NCBI RefSeq assembly: GCF_041197575.1
Contig: NZ_JBDKXB010000054.1
Location: forward strand, 1-5,452
Direction of reading: 5' to 3'
Source: Thioalkalicoccus limnaeus
GTDB lineage: Bacteria; Pseudomonadota; Gammaproteobacteria; Chromatiales; Chromatiaceae
Length of the DNA stretch: 5,452 nt
Each line of letters begins with the position of its first letter. Position 1 is the stretch's first letter. Below are positions 1-5,436 of this stretch, in pieces. A program made the translations under genes and the position numbers. The notes below the pieces were generated by a model that searched no databases, was not told the origin of the DNA, and saw only the letters and a program-made list of their open reading frames with translations.

Positions 1-97
1 CAATATCGTAGATTTTCTTCGACGAGAGTAAGCTGCCGGCTTCTTGGTCGAGGTATTCAACAAGCTTTTCGGTAAAAATGAATTTCTGCACGGACAT
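1..97 (-). CDS. Partial hypothetical protein, N-terminal 32 residues, start of a second integron cassette gene
   Basis: An ATG at 97 opens a frame that stays open for 32 codons to the window edge, so the gene is cut off and its C-terminus is not visible. It is preceded by a convincing ribosome site (AGGTGA, five bases before the ATG). The start lies 17 bases after the R' box of the attC at 114-182, the position expected for the first gene of the next cassette. The visible protein begins MSVQKFIFTEKLVEYLDQ and continues with SLLSSKKIYDI; it is hydrophilic, without a signal peptide or membrane segment, and probably helical. I do not recognise the family. Codon use is mixed (ATT, TTT, CTT, GTT, TTA occur), unlike the pot genes, which fits acquired DNA. 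The start is well supported; the function is unknown. Confidence 0.72.
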   Translation of the reverse strand, partial: MSVQKFIFTEKLVEYLDQEAGSLLSSKKIYDI

Positions 98-113
98 TGC
101 TCACCTACTTTAT

Positions 114-182
114 GCCTAACGCGTAGCTAACGCGCCGGGTGGCGCGAAGCGGGAACCAGTCGCGTTGAGCGTCGTGTTAGAG
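114..182 (-). repeat. Integron attC recombination site (69 bp)
   Basis: Read on the minus strand, the site starts with an R'' box CTCTAAC (182-176) and ends with a canonical R' box GTTAGGC (120-114, consensus GTTRRRY). Inside these, GCTCAACGCG (170-161) pairs with CGCGTTAGC (134-126) except for one extra base, the extrahelical base typical of the L''/L' arms, which sets which strand is recombined. The boxes are separated by short imperfectly paired spacers. A GC-rich central part includes a perfect 6-bp hairpin CGCGCC-GGGT-GGCGCG at 131-146. The site begins ten bases after the stop codon of the 213-codon gene and is followed by the next gene's leader, as in a cassette array. Recombination is expected between G120 and T119. 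In known systems this folded single strand is the substrate of the IntI tyrosine recombinase. Confidence 0.87.
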
Positions 183-847
183 GAATGTGTCACTACCACC
201 AGCCCGACACCCTATATTTGGAAAGCGTGACGGCCACAACCTCGCCTTTTTGGTTGCCCACCCTGATGCTGGTATTGATTCGTTTCGGCGTTTTCCGGAA
301 CCAATTTACTGCTAAATTCTCCAGATCTTCATTCATGGGATGTTGCGCCCGATGCCTCCGGTAATATTCTGTCAATACAGGATTCTCGATAAGCAGCGCA
401 TCGCCTGGATTTCTAAGTTCGCTTGGATCCGTCGCGATCGAGTCTATGTTCCGTTGATACATCTTCCTGGGGGTCTCCAGTCGCACTCCTTGCTCGGCGT
501 ACATTTCTTGAAAGAGCGGCGCCGAGAAGTCGACAAACCATCCGTTGGCTCTCACCCAGCAATGAAACCCGTCAGCGCACGACTCGATGCGTCCGTCAGC
601 CAATCGCTTTCCGAAGGTCATGATGTTGCCCGAGTCGTCAAGCTTGTACATACCCAAACCCACCGCGGCATCGGCTGGAGTCGCGAGCCGCTCCCGGAGA
701 ATTGCAGCACCAATAAAGCCGAAGTAAAGACACGACTTCGTCAGTGTTGCGTTCTCATTCTTGAGAAGCGCATGAATAACGCGAAAAATCCTTTCGTAGT
801 CGCGCAGCGTAATCAGTGGACGACTCCCGCTCATACCCGCCCTCTAA
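120..847 (-). mobile_element. Complete integron gene cassette carrying the DUF2026-like gene
   Basis: The cassette runs on the minus strand from TTAGAG (847-842), through one gene (834-193), to the attC ending at G120, about 728 bp. In a circular cassette the attC is rebuilt from the R'' box plus G joined to the cassette's first six bases. Here R'' is CTCTAAC and the rebuilt R' is GTTAGAG, a perfect seven-base complement, which fixes both ends. The leader before the ATG is only 13 bases, and the ribosome site overlaps the cassette edge, so there is no room for an internal promoter and expression would depend on an upstream promoter. One oddity is that the base just before the left junction is C on the minus strand, not the expected G. 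No integrase gene is in the window, so mobility would need IntI in trans. Confidence 0.7.
193..834 (-). CDS. DUF2026-like protein, putative papain/transglutaminase-fold enzyme
   Basis: This is a soluble 213-residue protein without signal peptide or membrane segments. From memory it matches the DUF2026 family (opening RDYERIFRVIHALL, then a Cys-containing helix, then an His-x-Trp strand). No function is established for that family, though I recall one structure with a cysteine-protease-like fold. The sequence shows Cys35 at the start of a hydrophobic helix (SCLYFGFIGAAIL), His91 in FHCWV and Asp102 in WFVDFSAP. The order Cys, His-x-Trp, then Trp-x-x-Asp eleven residues after the His, is that of the transglutaminase/arylamine N-acetyltransferase type of catalytic triad. 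An enzymatic role is therefore inferred, not shown. The ATG start is supported by GAGGG five bases upstream. The TAG stop lies ten bases before the attC. Mixed codon use contrasts with the pot genes. It is the only gene of its cassette and was probably acquired. Confidence 0.82.
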   Translation of the reverse strand: MSGSRPLITLRDYERIFRVIHALLKNENATLTKSCLYFGFIGAAILRERLATPADAAVGLGMYKLDDSGNIMTFGKRLADGRIESCADGFHCWVRANGWFVDFSAPLFQEMYAEQGVRLETPRKMYQRNIDSIATDPSELRNPGDALLIENPVLTEYYRRHRAQHPMNEDLENLAVNWFRKTPKRINTSIRVGNQKGEVVAVTLSKYRVSGWW

Positions 848-938
848 GGACTAAGCGTTTATCTGGTCTGCCTGCGGCGCCGAGGCTGCATGCTGCCGAG
901 GGGCTCCTGCGCGCAGACCAGATAAACGGTTGTTGGAC
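842..938 (-). repeat. Long inverted repeat, probable degenerate attC site
   Basis: Two perfect 16-base arms, CGTTTATCTGGTCTGC (856-871) and its complement (913-928), flank a 41-base GC-rich loop (872-912) that holds a smaller near-palindrome (GGCTGCATGCTGCC). On the minus strand the 5' side reads GTCCAAC (938-932), a perfect R'' consensus (RYYYAAC), followed by AACCGTTTATC, similar to common attC left arms. The 3' side should end in GTTRRRY but reads CTTAGTCC then TTAGAG, so the essential G is replaced by C. The heptamer TTAGTCC occurs on both sides as a direct repeat (941-935 and 854-848). The position, directly before the cassette gene, favours an attC or an attC-like insertion site. The alternative is a small inverted-repeat element with a 7-bp target duplication. 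There is no T-run, so it is not a standard terminator. Confidence 0.5.
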
Positions 939-1081
939 TAATCCGCTCCCGGCACGGTGTGGCGGCCGGCGCGGGCACTCGGTAGGAAGAGGGAATTGTA
1001 TTGGCGCGGCTGGTGCGCGCGGCAACGGCGTGTGGGCGCGGCCAGGGGTGGAGCCGGGGCAGGCGGCGTGATCAAGGGCAT
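938..1081 (-). CDS. Doubtful 47-residue reading frame ending at the inverted repeat
   Basis: An ATG at 1081 has AAGGA nine bases upstream (1095-1091); a second in-frame ATG at 1087 lies too close to that site. The frame runs 47 codons to a TAG at 940-938, which overlaps the R''-like box of the inverted repeat, as cassette genes or interrupted genes often end. The product is rich in Pro, Ala and Arg (starts MPLITPPAPAPPLAAPTRR, later RQYNSLFLPSARAGR), has no signal peptide or membrane segment and resembles nothing I recognise. By my count about three quarters of third positions are G/C, close to the pot operon and unlike the cassette. It may be the N-terminal stub of a chromosomal gene cut off by the insertion, a small cassette gene, or chance. 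Confidence 0.27.
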   Translation of the reverse strand: MPLITPPAPAPPLAAPTRRCRAHQPRQYNSLFLPSARAGRHTVPGAD

Positions 1082-1124
1082 CGGCATCGGTCCTTCAGGG
1101 GAGAAAGCCGGGTCTCTGCGGCGA

Positions 1125-1130
1125 ATCTTA
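1125..1130 (-). promoter_or_regulatory. Possible -10 element (TAAGAT) in an AT-rich patch
   Basis: Within a very GC-rich stretch, 1121-1150 is locally AT-rich, and on the minus strand it contains TAAGAT, one mismatch from TATAAT-type -10 boxes at the key first, second and last positions. It lies about 30 bases upstream of the AAGGA ribosome site of the 47-codon frame. No good -35 hexamer sits 16-18 bases upstream. If real, it would transcribe the small frame and then read into the cassettes. Confidence 0.22.
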
Positions 1131-1253
1131 GTCTATTTGGCGAGTTTTGGGCGAGCGCTGGCACTGACCCGTGCCGGTCGGGTCGTCGGGAGACCGCGGC
1201 GCGGCCGGCTTCAGAGGCGCATGGTGCCCCACGGTCGCGGTGCGGAGCACTCA

Positions 1254-1274
1254 GGCGCGCGATCACGCGCAGCC
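1254..1274 (-). terminator. GC hairpin after potI, weak candidate for operon 3' end
   Basis: On the minus strand GGC-T-GCGCG pairs with CGCGC-GCC around a TGAT loop, giving eight base pairs with one bulged T, about 70 bases after the potI stop. The absence of a following T-run argues against intrinsic termination. It could still block 3' exonucleases at the end of the pot message. Such hairpins arise easily in GC-rich DNA. Confidence 0.2.
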
Positions 1275-1346
1275 GGCCGGTGCGGTACGTTGGGCACGGA
1301 TAGCCATCGAAGGGGACGCGCTCGCCGGCTTCTTCCTTTTCCGCTG

Positions 1347-2141
1347 TCACTGTGGGCGGCGCAGCGCGAGGGTCGCGATGAGCACGGCCAGCGCGACGAA
1401 CGCGACGATCAGCGTGGCGAGCGCGTTGATCTGGGGTGAGACCCCCATCCTGACGCTCGAATAGACGACCATCGGCAGTGTCGTCGAGCCGGGGCCGGAG
1501 ACGAAGCTCGCGATGACCAGGTCGTCGAGTGACAGCGTGAAGGCGAGCAGCCAGCCGGACAGCAGCGCCGGTGCGATCAGCGGCAGCGTGATCCGCAGGT
1601 AGACGGTCAGGGGCCGGGCGCCCAGATCCATCGCGGCCTCTTCGAGCGAGCGATCGAGTTGGCTCAGACGGGCGCGGACGACGACGGCGACGTAGGCGAG
1701 GCTGAAGGTGATGTGGGCGATCGTGATGGTCGTGAAGCCGCGCCCGTCGGGCCAGCCGATCCCCTGTTGGAGCGCGACGAAGAGCAGCAGCAGGGACAGG
1801 CCGATGATCACGTCCGGCATGACCAGCGGGGCCGTGAGCAGCAGCTCGAAGCCGCCGCGGCCGCGAAAGCGGCGGTGGCGGACCAGCGCATTCGCGGCCA
1901 GCGTGCCGAGCAACACCGCGAAGGTGGCATTGACCGCGGCGATTCGGATGCTGAGCCAGGCGGCCTCCAGCAGTTGCTGGTTGCGAAAGAGCTCGACATA
2001 CCATTTGGTCGAGAAGCCGGACCAGACGGTGACCAGTCGTGACTCGTTGAACGAGTAGATGATCAGCAGCGCGACCGGGATGTACAGGAAGGCGTAGCCG
2101 AAGGCCAGGATCGTGAACAGTGGCCAGCGACCTCGTCTCAT
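1347..2141 (-). CDS. potI: Polyamine ABC transporter permease PotI
   Basis: This is the second membrane subunit of the PotFGHI importer, 264 residues. Hydrophobic segments lie at about 8-30, 64-86, 98-125, 138-156, 190-213 and 240-261, giving the six-helix layout of this permease class. The EAA loop that docks on the ATPase is at 168-190 (E168, A169, A170, G174; EEAAMDLGARP). The segments TAPLVMPDVI, GWLLAFTLSLDDLVIASFVS and SSVRMGVSP are diagnostic of PotI rather than PotC or general permeases. The protein is slightly shorter than the E. coli one (281) because it ends soon after the last helix. The start overlaps the potH stop by four bases (ATGA), and GAGGA nine bases upstream (2155-2151) lies inside the end of potH, so the two are probably translationally coupled. 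It is the last pot gene here; no polyamine catabolic gene follows. Confidence 0.96.
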   Translation of the reverse strand: MRRGRWPLFTILAFGYAFLYIPVALLIIYSFNESRLVTVWSGFSTKWYVELFRNQQLLEAAWLSIRIAAVNATFAVLLGTLAANALVRHRRFRGRGGFELLLTAPLVMPDVIIGLSLLLLFVALQQGIGWPDGRGFTTITIAHITFSLAYVAVVVRARLSQLDRSLEEAAMDLGARPLTVYLRITLPLIAPALLSGWLLAFTLSLDDLVIASFVSGPGSTTLPMVVYSSVRMGVSPQINALATLIVAFVALAVLIATLALRRPQ

Positions 2142-3055
2142 CGGTCAGGATCCTCGGCGGCCAGTTGCCAGCGCTGCATCAGCACGAACGGGATCACCAA
2201 CAGCCCCAGCAGCAGGATTGCGAGCGCGGAGGCCAGGGGCCAGTCGACGTTCGAGAAGAACTCGGTCCAGAGCATCCGGCCGACCATCAGCGTATCCGGC
2301 CCGCCGAGCAGGTCCGGGATCACGAACTCGCCGACGACCGGGATGAAGACCAGCATGCAGCCGGCGATGATGCCGGCGCGCGACAGCGGCAAGGTGACGC
2401 GCAGGAAGGCCCGGAAGGGTCGGCAGCCGAGATCGGCCGCGGCCTCGAGCAGCGTGCGGTCGAGCCGCGTTAGGTTCGCGTACAGCGGCAGGATCATGAA
2501 CGGCAGATAAGAGTAGACGATCCCGATGTAGATCGCGGTCTGGGTGTAGAGGATCGCCAGGGGTTCGTCGATCAGGCCCAGCCACAGCAGAAAATTGTTC
2601 AAGAAGCCGCTGGTCTGCAGGATCCCGATCCAGGCGTAGACGCGGATCAGGAACGAGGTCCAGAAGGGCAGGATGATCAGCATCAGCAACGGGATGCGCC
2701 AACGCGACGGGGCGGTCGCGATCGCATAGGCCATCGGGTAGCCGATCAGCAAGCACAGCAGCGTGCAGAAGAAGGCCACCTTCAGCGAATTCATGAAGGC
2801 GACCAAGTAGATGTCGTCCGACAGGACCAGCAGGTAGTTTTGCAGGTCGATGCGGATCGTCATCACCCCGTCGCCGAGCCATTCGACCAGGGCCGTATAC
2901 GGCGGTTGCGCGAGCCGCGGCTCGGCCAGACTGATCTGCAGCACGATCACGAACGGCAACAGAAAGAAGATGCCGAGCCACAGATAGGGGATGCCGATGT
3001 TGACGAGCCGGCTGAGGCGGCGGCCGGGCCGCCGGGGGTGCGCGGTGGGCGGCAT
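2138..3055 (-). CDS. potH: Polyamine ABC transporter permease PotH
   Basis: This is the first membrane subunit of the polyamine importer, 305 residues (E. coli PotH 317). It has a short basic cytoplasmic N-terminus (RRPGRRLSR) and hydrophobic segments at about 20-43, 88-113, 120-146, 167-192, 227-250 and 272-295. The EAA motif is at 204-210 (EAAADLG), followed by RPFRAFLRVTLPL, the coupling helix that contacts PotG. PotH hallmarks include LPFWTSFLIRVYAWIGIL, FLNNFLLWLGLIDEPL and VFIPVVGEFVIPDLLGGPD. The start follows the potG stop by nine bases; no clear ribosome site is visible there, so translation probably relies on coupling to potG. PotH pairs with PotI as a heterodimer in the inner membrane. 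The gene looks intact, with the same high-GC codon use as its neighbours. Confidence 0.96.
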   Translation of the reverse strand: MPPTAHPRRPGRRLSRLVNIGIPYLWLGIFFLLPFVIVLQISLAEPRLAQPPYTALVEWLGDGVMTIRIDLQNYLLVLSDDIYLVAFMNSLKVAFFCTLLCLLIGYPMAYAIATAPSRWRIPLLMLIILPFWTSFLIRVYAWIGILQTSGFLNNFLLWLGLIDEPLAILYTQTAIYIGIVYSYLPFMILPLYANLTRLDRTLLEAAADLGCRPFRAFLRVTLPLSRAGIIAGCMLVFIPVVGEFVIPDLLGGPDTLMVGRMLWTEFFSNVDWPLASALAILLLGLLVIPFVLMQRWQLAAEDPDR

Positions 3056-3064
3056 CGCAGGTGC

Positions 3065-4201
3065 TCAGTCGGTCAGCACGACGCCGCTGGTCGGCGACCA
3101 TTCCATCGCGACCTCCTGGCCCCAGGTCAGTGCCTGCTCGGTATGGGGCTGGATGTTGGCCAGCGTCATCCGCGTGACCTGGTCGGGGCCGGTCCGGACA
3201 TGGTAGATCGAGACGTCGCCGAGGTAGGCGATGTCCTCGACGGTGCCGCGGATCTGGTTCACCGCGTCGTCGCGATAGGCCGCGCTGAGCCGGATCTTCT
3301 CGGGGCGGATCGCGATCGTGACCGGTTTGCCGAGGGCCAGCGGGGCGGGGCAGCGCATCTGCATCGGCCGGCCGAGCCGCGTCTCGACCGTGACCAGATC
3401 GCCGTCACGCTGCATGACCCGGCCCTCGAACAGGTTCACCGAGCCGATGAACTCGGCGACGAAGCGGTTGCTCGGGAACTCGTAGATCCCGGTCGGGGTA
3501 TCGATCTGCAGGATGCGTCCCGCCTCCATGACCGCGATGCGGCTGGACATCGTCATCGCCTCTTCCTGATCGTGGGTCACGGTCACGAAGGTGGTCCCGA
3601 TCCGCTCCTGGAGGTTCACGAGCTCGAACTGGGTGTTCTCGCGCAGCCGTTTGTCGAGCGCCCCGAGGGGTTCATCGAGCAGCAGCAGCTTCGGGTGCTT
3701 CGCCAGGCTGCGGGCCAGCGCCGCCCGCTGGCGCTGGCCGCCGGAGAGCTGATCTGGCTTGCGTTTGCGAAGTTCCGAGATCCTAAGCAGATCGAGCATC
3801 TCGCCGACCCGCTCGGCCCGTTCGCGGCGCGGCATCCGTTCCTGCTTGAGCCCGAACTCGACGTTCTGTTCGACCGTCATGTGCGGGAACAGCGCGTAGG
3901 ACTGGAACATCATGTTGACCGGCCGGTGATAGGGCGGGATGTCGGTCACATCGGCGCCATCGATGAAGATCCGGCCGCTCGAGGGGTAGTCCAGGCCCGC
4001 GAGCAGGCGCAGCAATGTGCTCTTGCCGCAGCCGGAGCTGCCGAGCAGCGAGAAGAACTCGCCCCGGAAGATCGACAGCGAGACATCGTCGACCGCGTAG
4101 ACATCACCGAACTGCTTGGTCACGCGGTCGATGCGCACGAAGGGCACGGCGCCGGGGTCCTGCCAGGGCTCCAGCGCGCGGCGGTCGATCGCGACGCTCA
4201 T
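3065..4201 (-). CDS. potG: Polyamine ABC transporter ATP-binding protein PotG
   Basis: This is the cytoplasmic ATPase that energises PotHI, 378 residues, the usual length. All ABC motifs are intact: Walker A GSSGCGKST (54-62), Q-loop Gln100 in MMFQSYALFPHMTV, signature LSGGQRQR (152-159), Walker B LLLLDEP with Glu177, D-loop GALD (180-183) and switch His210 in VTHDQEEAMTM. The C-terminal third (from about 265) is the TOBE-type regulatory domain found in PotG/PotA/MalK proteins, with AIRPEKIRL and IAYLGDVSIYHVR. The phrases VDDVSL, PPYHRPVNMMFQSYALFPH and EFIGSVNLFEG place it with PotG. The ATG at 4201 is 28 bases after the potF stop. The nearest ribosome-like GAGG is 13 bases upstream, which is long, so initiation may be weak. 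No other start fits the N-terminal length better. Confidence 0.97.
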   Translation of the reverse strand: MSVAIDRRALEPWQDPGAVPFVRIDRVTKQFGDVYAVDDVSLSIFRGEFFSLLGSSGCGKSTLLRLLAGLDYPSSGRIFIDGADVTDIPPYHRPVNMMFQSYALFPHMTVEQNVEFGLKQERMPRRERAERVGEMLDLLRISELRKRKPDQLSGGQRQRAALARSLAKHPKLLLLDEPLGALDKRLRENTQFELVNLQERIGTTFVTVTHDQEEAMTMSSRIAVMEAGRILQIDTPTGIYEFPSNRFVAEFIGSVNLFEGRVMQRDGDLVTVETRLGRPMQMRCPAPLALGKPVTIAIRPEKIRLSAAYRDDAVNQIRGTVEDIAYLGDVSIYHVRTGPDQVTRMTLANIQPHTEQALTWGQEVAMEWSPTSGVVLTD

Positions 4202-4229
4202 CGACGGATGCCGGCCTCGCGGGCCAGAC

Positions 4230-5345
4230 TCAGCGTTGGGCCTTGACGCGCGTCCAGAAGCGGTTCAGCTCGCGCAGCTCGCGCTCGGAGCGCAGCGCGG
4301 GCGTGACCAGGCGCTCATGGACCTCGGCCGGCGGGTAGATGCCGGGGTCATCGCGCAAGCCCGGATCCAGATAGGGCTTGGAGGCGAGGTTCGGGTTTGC
4401 GTAGAAGACGTAGTTCGAGATCGCCGCGATCACCTCGGGCTCGAGCAGGTAGGCGATGAAGGCGTGCGCCGCGTCCGGGTTCGGCGCGTCCTTCGGGATC
4501 GCGATCACGTCGGTCCAGAGCACGGCCCCCTCGCGCGGGATCAGGTAGGCGATCTCGACGCGGCCACCGGCCTCTTCGGCGCGGGTCTGGGCCTGGAGCA
4601 CGTCCCCGGAATAGCCGTGGGCGACGCACAGCTCGCCGTTGGCCAGGTCGCTGATGTACTGCGAGGAGTGGATGTTACGCAGGAACGGGTAGATGGCGTC
4701 GAGCAACCCGCGCACCGCGTCCAGATCTTCGCGCGCAAGGCTGTGCGGGTCGCGGCCGAGGTAGATGAGCGCGGCCGGGATCACCTCGGCCGGGTCATCG
4801 AGCAGACTGATCCCGCAACCAGCGAGGCGCTCGGCGTTGGCCGGATCGAAAATCAGCCCCCAGGTGTCGAGCGGTGCGTCCTCGCCGAGAATCTCTTTGA
4901 CCCTCCGGACGTTCAGCCCGAGCCCAGTGGTGCCCCACATGTAGGGGACGACATGGGCGTTGCCGGGGTCGGCCGAGGCGAGACTAGCCATGATAGTCGG
5001 GTCCAAACGGTCGAGACCCGGTAGCCGGTCCTTGTCGAGCGGCCGATATAGGCCCGCCTGGATATGGCGCGCCGCGAACGGCCGCATCGTCGGGAAGACG
5101 ACATCGTAGCCGCTGCGCCCGGCGAACAGCTTGGCTTCGAGCACCTCGTTGGCGTCATACAGATCCAGGATCGGGCGGATCCCGGTTCGCGCCTGGAAAT
5201 TGGCCAGCGTGTCGCCGGCGAAATAGTCGTTCCAGTTGTAGATGTTCAGGGTCTGCGCCAGGGCCGAGGGAACCGCCGGTGCGAACAGCAGGACGGTGAC
5301 CAGGATCAAGGCGGCCCAGCGGTGCGAACGGATGGGGTTGACCAT
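4230..5345 (-). CDS. potF: Periplasmic polyamine-binding protein PotF
   Basis: This is the substrate-capturing subunit of the importer, 371 residues from the ATG at 5345. That start has GGAGG eight bases upstream and gives a clean Sec signal peptide: basic MVNPIRSHR, a hydrophobic core to about 25, and cleavage after PSALA (residue 30). A longer TTG start at 5399 would put 18 residues before the signal and is rejected. The mature protein follows E. coli PotF throughout: LNIYNWNDY, DANEVLEAKLFAG, PYMWGTTGLGLN, HSSQYISDLANG, VFYANPN and DPGIYPPAEV. Cys177 and Cys240 match the PotF disulphide pair. Pocket residues W38, D40, Y41, E187, D248 and D279 are kept; N39, D184, Y245 and W277 differ from PotF, and D184 and W277 look like PotD. 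It is a secreted protein, not a lipoprotein, as no lipobox is present. It is the first gene of the operon. Confidence 0.96.
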   Translation of the reverse strand: MVNPIRSHRWAALILVTVLLFAPAVPSALAQTLNIYNWNDYFAGDTLANFQARTGIRPILDLYDANEVLEAKLFAGRSGYDVVFPTMRPFAARHIQAGLYRPLDKDRLPGLDRLDPTIMASLASADPGNAHVVPYMWGTTGLGLNVRRVKEILGEDAPLDTWGLIFDPANAERLAGCGISLLDDPAEVIPAALIYLGRDPHSLAREDLDAVRGLLDAIYPFLRNIHSSQYISDLANGELCVAHGYSGDVLQAQTRAEEAGGRVEIAYLIPREGAVLWTDVIAIPKDAPNPDAAHAFIAYLLEPEVIAAISNYVFYANPNLASKPYLDPGLRDDPGIYPPAEVHERLVTPALRSERELRELNRFWTRVKAQR

Positions 5346-5353
5346 CGAGGGTT

Positions 5354-5358
5354 CCTCC
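5354..5358 (-). promoter_or_regulatory. Ribosome binding site deciding the potF start
   Basis: GGAGG (within CGGGAGGAAC on the minus strand) lies eight bases before the ATG at 5345. It is the strongest ribosome site in the operon and selects the ATG that begins the signal peptide over the upstream in-frame TTG. Confidence 0.8.
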
Positions 5359-5409
5359 CGTAGCCAGGGGTGGCGGGATGCGGGGATCGGTCGCCGCAAA
5401 AACGCGCGA

Positions 5410-5436
5410 ATGCTACTGGAAAACCGATGGAAATCC
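5410..5436 (-). promoter_or_regulatory. Candidate potF promoter region with phased direct repeats
   Basis: On the plus strand GGAAAACC (5418-5425) and GGAAATCC (5429-5436) are near-identical octamers with an 11-bp period, one helical turn, about 75-90 bases upstream of the potF start. On the minus strand TAGCAT (5415-5410) could be a -10 box just downstream of them, but no good -35 is seen at normal spacing. A regulator binding the repeats would cover the -35 zone. This is the most AT-rich piece of the operon leader. The regulator, if any, is unknown. Confidence 0.27.

Larger units (their letters stand above)
1082..1346. other. Intergenic stretch downstream of potI, no convincing gene
   Basis: About 265 bases separate the potI stop from the small frame's start. 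Frames are open on both strands here, but they are Arg/Ala/Gly/Pro-rich, lack ribosome sites and look like the by-product of high GC. Two GC-rich hairpins can be seen: one at 1254-1274 and GACCCG-7-CGGGTC at 1166-1184. Neither is followed by a T-run on either strand. Confidence 0.6.

Noticed and set aside
340..1071. 243-codon plus-strand frame across the cassette
   Set aside because: It runs antisense to the DUF2026-like gene and straight through the inverted repeat, and its translation shows no domain.
1166..1184. GACCCG/CGGGTC hairpin as an intrinsic terminator
   Set aside because: Six-bp stem with a seven-base loop and no T-run on either strand; common by chance at this GC content.
957..1439. 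160-codon plus-strand frame between the cassette block and potI
   Set aside because: Arg/Gly/Ala-rich, overlaps the end of potI, no ribosome site and no recognisable family.
1072..2004. 310-codon minus-strand frame overlapping potI and running past its end
   Set aside because: It is a shifted frame of potI rich in Arg/Ala/Pro; potI in the other frame has the EAA motif and six membrane segments.
2840..4246. 468-codon open frame on the plus strand
   Set aside because: It lies antisense to potG and potH, whose motifs are complete. Its translation is His/Asp/Arg-rich low-complexity sequence typical of antisense frames in GC-rich DNA.
4116..5024. 302-codon open frame on the plus strand
   Set aside because: It is antisense to potF, with no recognisable domain or ribosome site, and is explained by codon bias of the real gene.
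5346..5399. N-terminal extension of PotF to a TTG at 5399
   Set aside because: It would add 18 charged and proline-rich residues before a clear signal peptide, and the GGAGG site is correctly spaced for the ATG at 5345.
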